Shown here in pieces: positions 5,136 through 5,392 of a stretch of 5,392 nt of DNA. Positions within the stretch are counted from its first letter, which is position 1, and every line of letters begins with the position of its first letter. Under the pieces are notes generated by a model that saw nothing but the letters and a program-made list of their open reading frames with translations, was not told the origin of the DNA and did no database searches. This DNA comes from Euryarchaeota archaeon UBA202 (GTDB lineage Archaea > Thermoplasmatota > E2 > UBA202). Both the position numbers and the translations under genes were made by a program. The stretch lies in the NCBI GenBank assembly GCA_002502685.1, contig DAQA01000014.1:1-5392 (forward strand). The letters are read 5' to 3'.

Positions 5136-5146
5136 TTTTATTTTTT
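5136..5146 (+). terminator. Probable T-rich terminator of the C45 gene
   Basis: TTTTATTTTTT begins 21 nt after the stop codon with no strong hairpin before it, fitting archaeal oligo-T termination. Further T-rich blocks follow to 5165. Confidence 0.35.
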
Positions 5147-5202
5147 AATCTCTTTTCACTTTTATCCCCCACGAAAAATTACAAAAATCTAATACTTTTT
5201 CT

Positions 5203-5222
5203 CCCCCCCCCAAAAAAAAAAA
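5203..5222 (+). repeat. C9-A11 homopolymer junction
   Basis: Nine C are followed by eleven A, exactly where copies A and C read GCCACCAAATCC. The tract appears to be an expanded form of CCACCAAA. Such runs change length easily during replication and are also prone to sequencing or assembly error. Confidence 0.6.
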
Positions 5223-5378
5223 TCCATACAATCCGTACTACATTCTGCCAGTGCGTTCTCTCCGTAAATCGTCGATTTTACTGTGAGAAAAATGTCTATG
5301 TCCACATTCCCTTTCCCGACACTTCATTTTCTAGGGTAAAAACATCCATTTTATCAGTTGACTAATCACGTGACATCC
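5223..5378 (+). repeat. tRNA-like dispersed repeat downstream of the C45 gene (copy D)
   Basis: The order of blocks follows copies B and C: ATCCATACAATCCGTACTACA, then TTCTC (5256-5260), then a perfect inner hairpin AAATC-GTC-GATTT (5266-5278), then GAGAA (5285-5289). AAATGTC and finally CCCGACAC (5315-5322) follow. The TTCTC/GAGAA stem is perfect. The T-loop-like part is scrambled, and the 5' end reads CTGCC, which no longer pairs with GACAC, so this copy is probably not functional as a tRNA-like fold. The tail (TAGGG, AAAAACA, TCC, TTTTAT, CTAATCAC) is shared with copy B and extends the family unit to about 155 nt. The remaining 14 nt of the window show nothing. Confidence 0.65.
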
Positions 5379-5392
5379 TCTCCGGCATGAAT

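Noticed and set aside
5366..5373. TCACGTGA palindrome as an operator
   Set aside because: An 8-nt perfect palindrome occurs by chance at a moderate rate, and no gene start follows within the window.
40..5378. CRISPR array
   Set aside because: The copies are long (78-155 nt), diverged, and separated by hundreds to thousands of bases.
40..5378. Integron attC sites
   Set aside because: The RYYYAAC/GTTRRRY core pairs are not present and no integrase is in the window; only the alternation of genes and repeats is similar.

Overview
This is a 5.4 kb AT-rich window, probably archaeal. The archaeal call is an inference. It rests on AT-rich TATA-like stretches placed about 26-30 nt before expected transcript starts, oligo-T stretches where transcripts should end, and Shine-Dalgarno sites read as GGAGG or AAGGTG. 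It also rests on single genes, each with its own long non-coding flank, rather than a tight operon. A lineage below the domain level cannot be named from this sequence.

Layout: a decayed repeat copy (40-78) precedes an AlkD-type DNA alkylation repair gene (163-846). A second, strongly decayed repeat copy (956-1072) and a leader region follow, then a complete DEAD-box-family RNA helicase gene (1303-2490). A small winged-helix gene on the minus strand (2653-2919) converges on the helicase. A gene-poor stretch of about 830 nt (2920-3752) holds two well-preserved repeat copies (cores 3169-3246 and 3629-3706) with several hairpins between them. A gene for a secreted or membrane-tethered C45-type Ntn hydrolase (3753-5114) starts 46 nt after the second of these. 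A further copy of the repeat (5221-5378) follows that gene.

The four proteins belong to known families and share no obvious pathway: base-excision-type alkylation repair, RNA remodelling, DNA binding and extracytoplasmic amide or ester hydrolysis. The unusual element is the repeat. Its best copies are 78-nt units that end like a tRNA: a T-loop-like TTCAAAT, then a C-rich strand, then GRCACYA. They lack a recognisable D-arm and anticodon arm and instead carry a long central hairpin. Two paired positions differ between copies in a compensating way (GTGCC/GGCAC against GTGTC/GACAC at the ends; T-A against G-C in the central hairpin), which suggests selection on a folded RNA, now or in an ancestor. 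Five copies on the same strand in 5.4 kb, spaced around single genes, make this the best candidate for something undescribed: a tRNA-like small RNA family, a tRNA-derived dispersed repeat, or scars of integration at a tRNA-like site.
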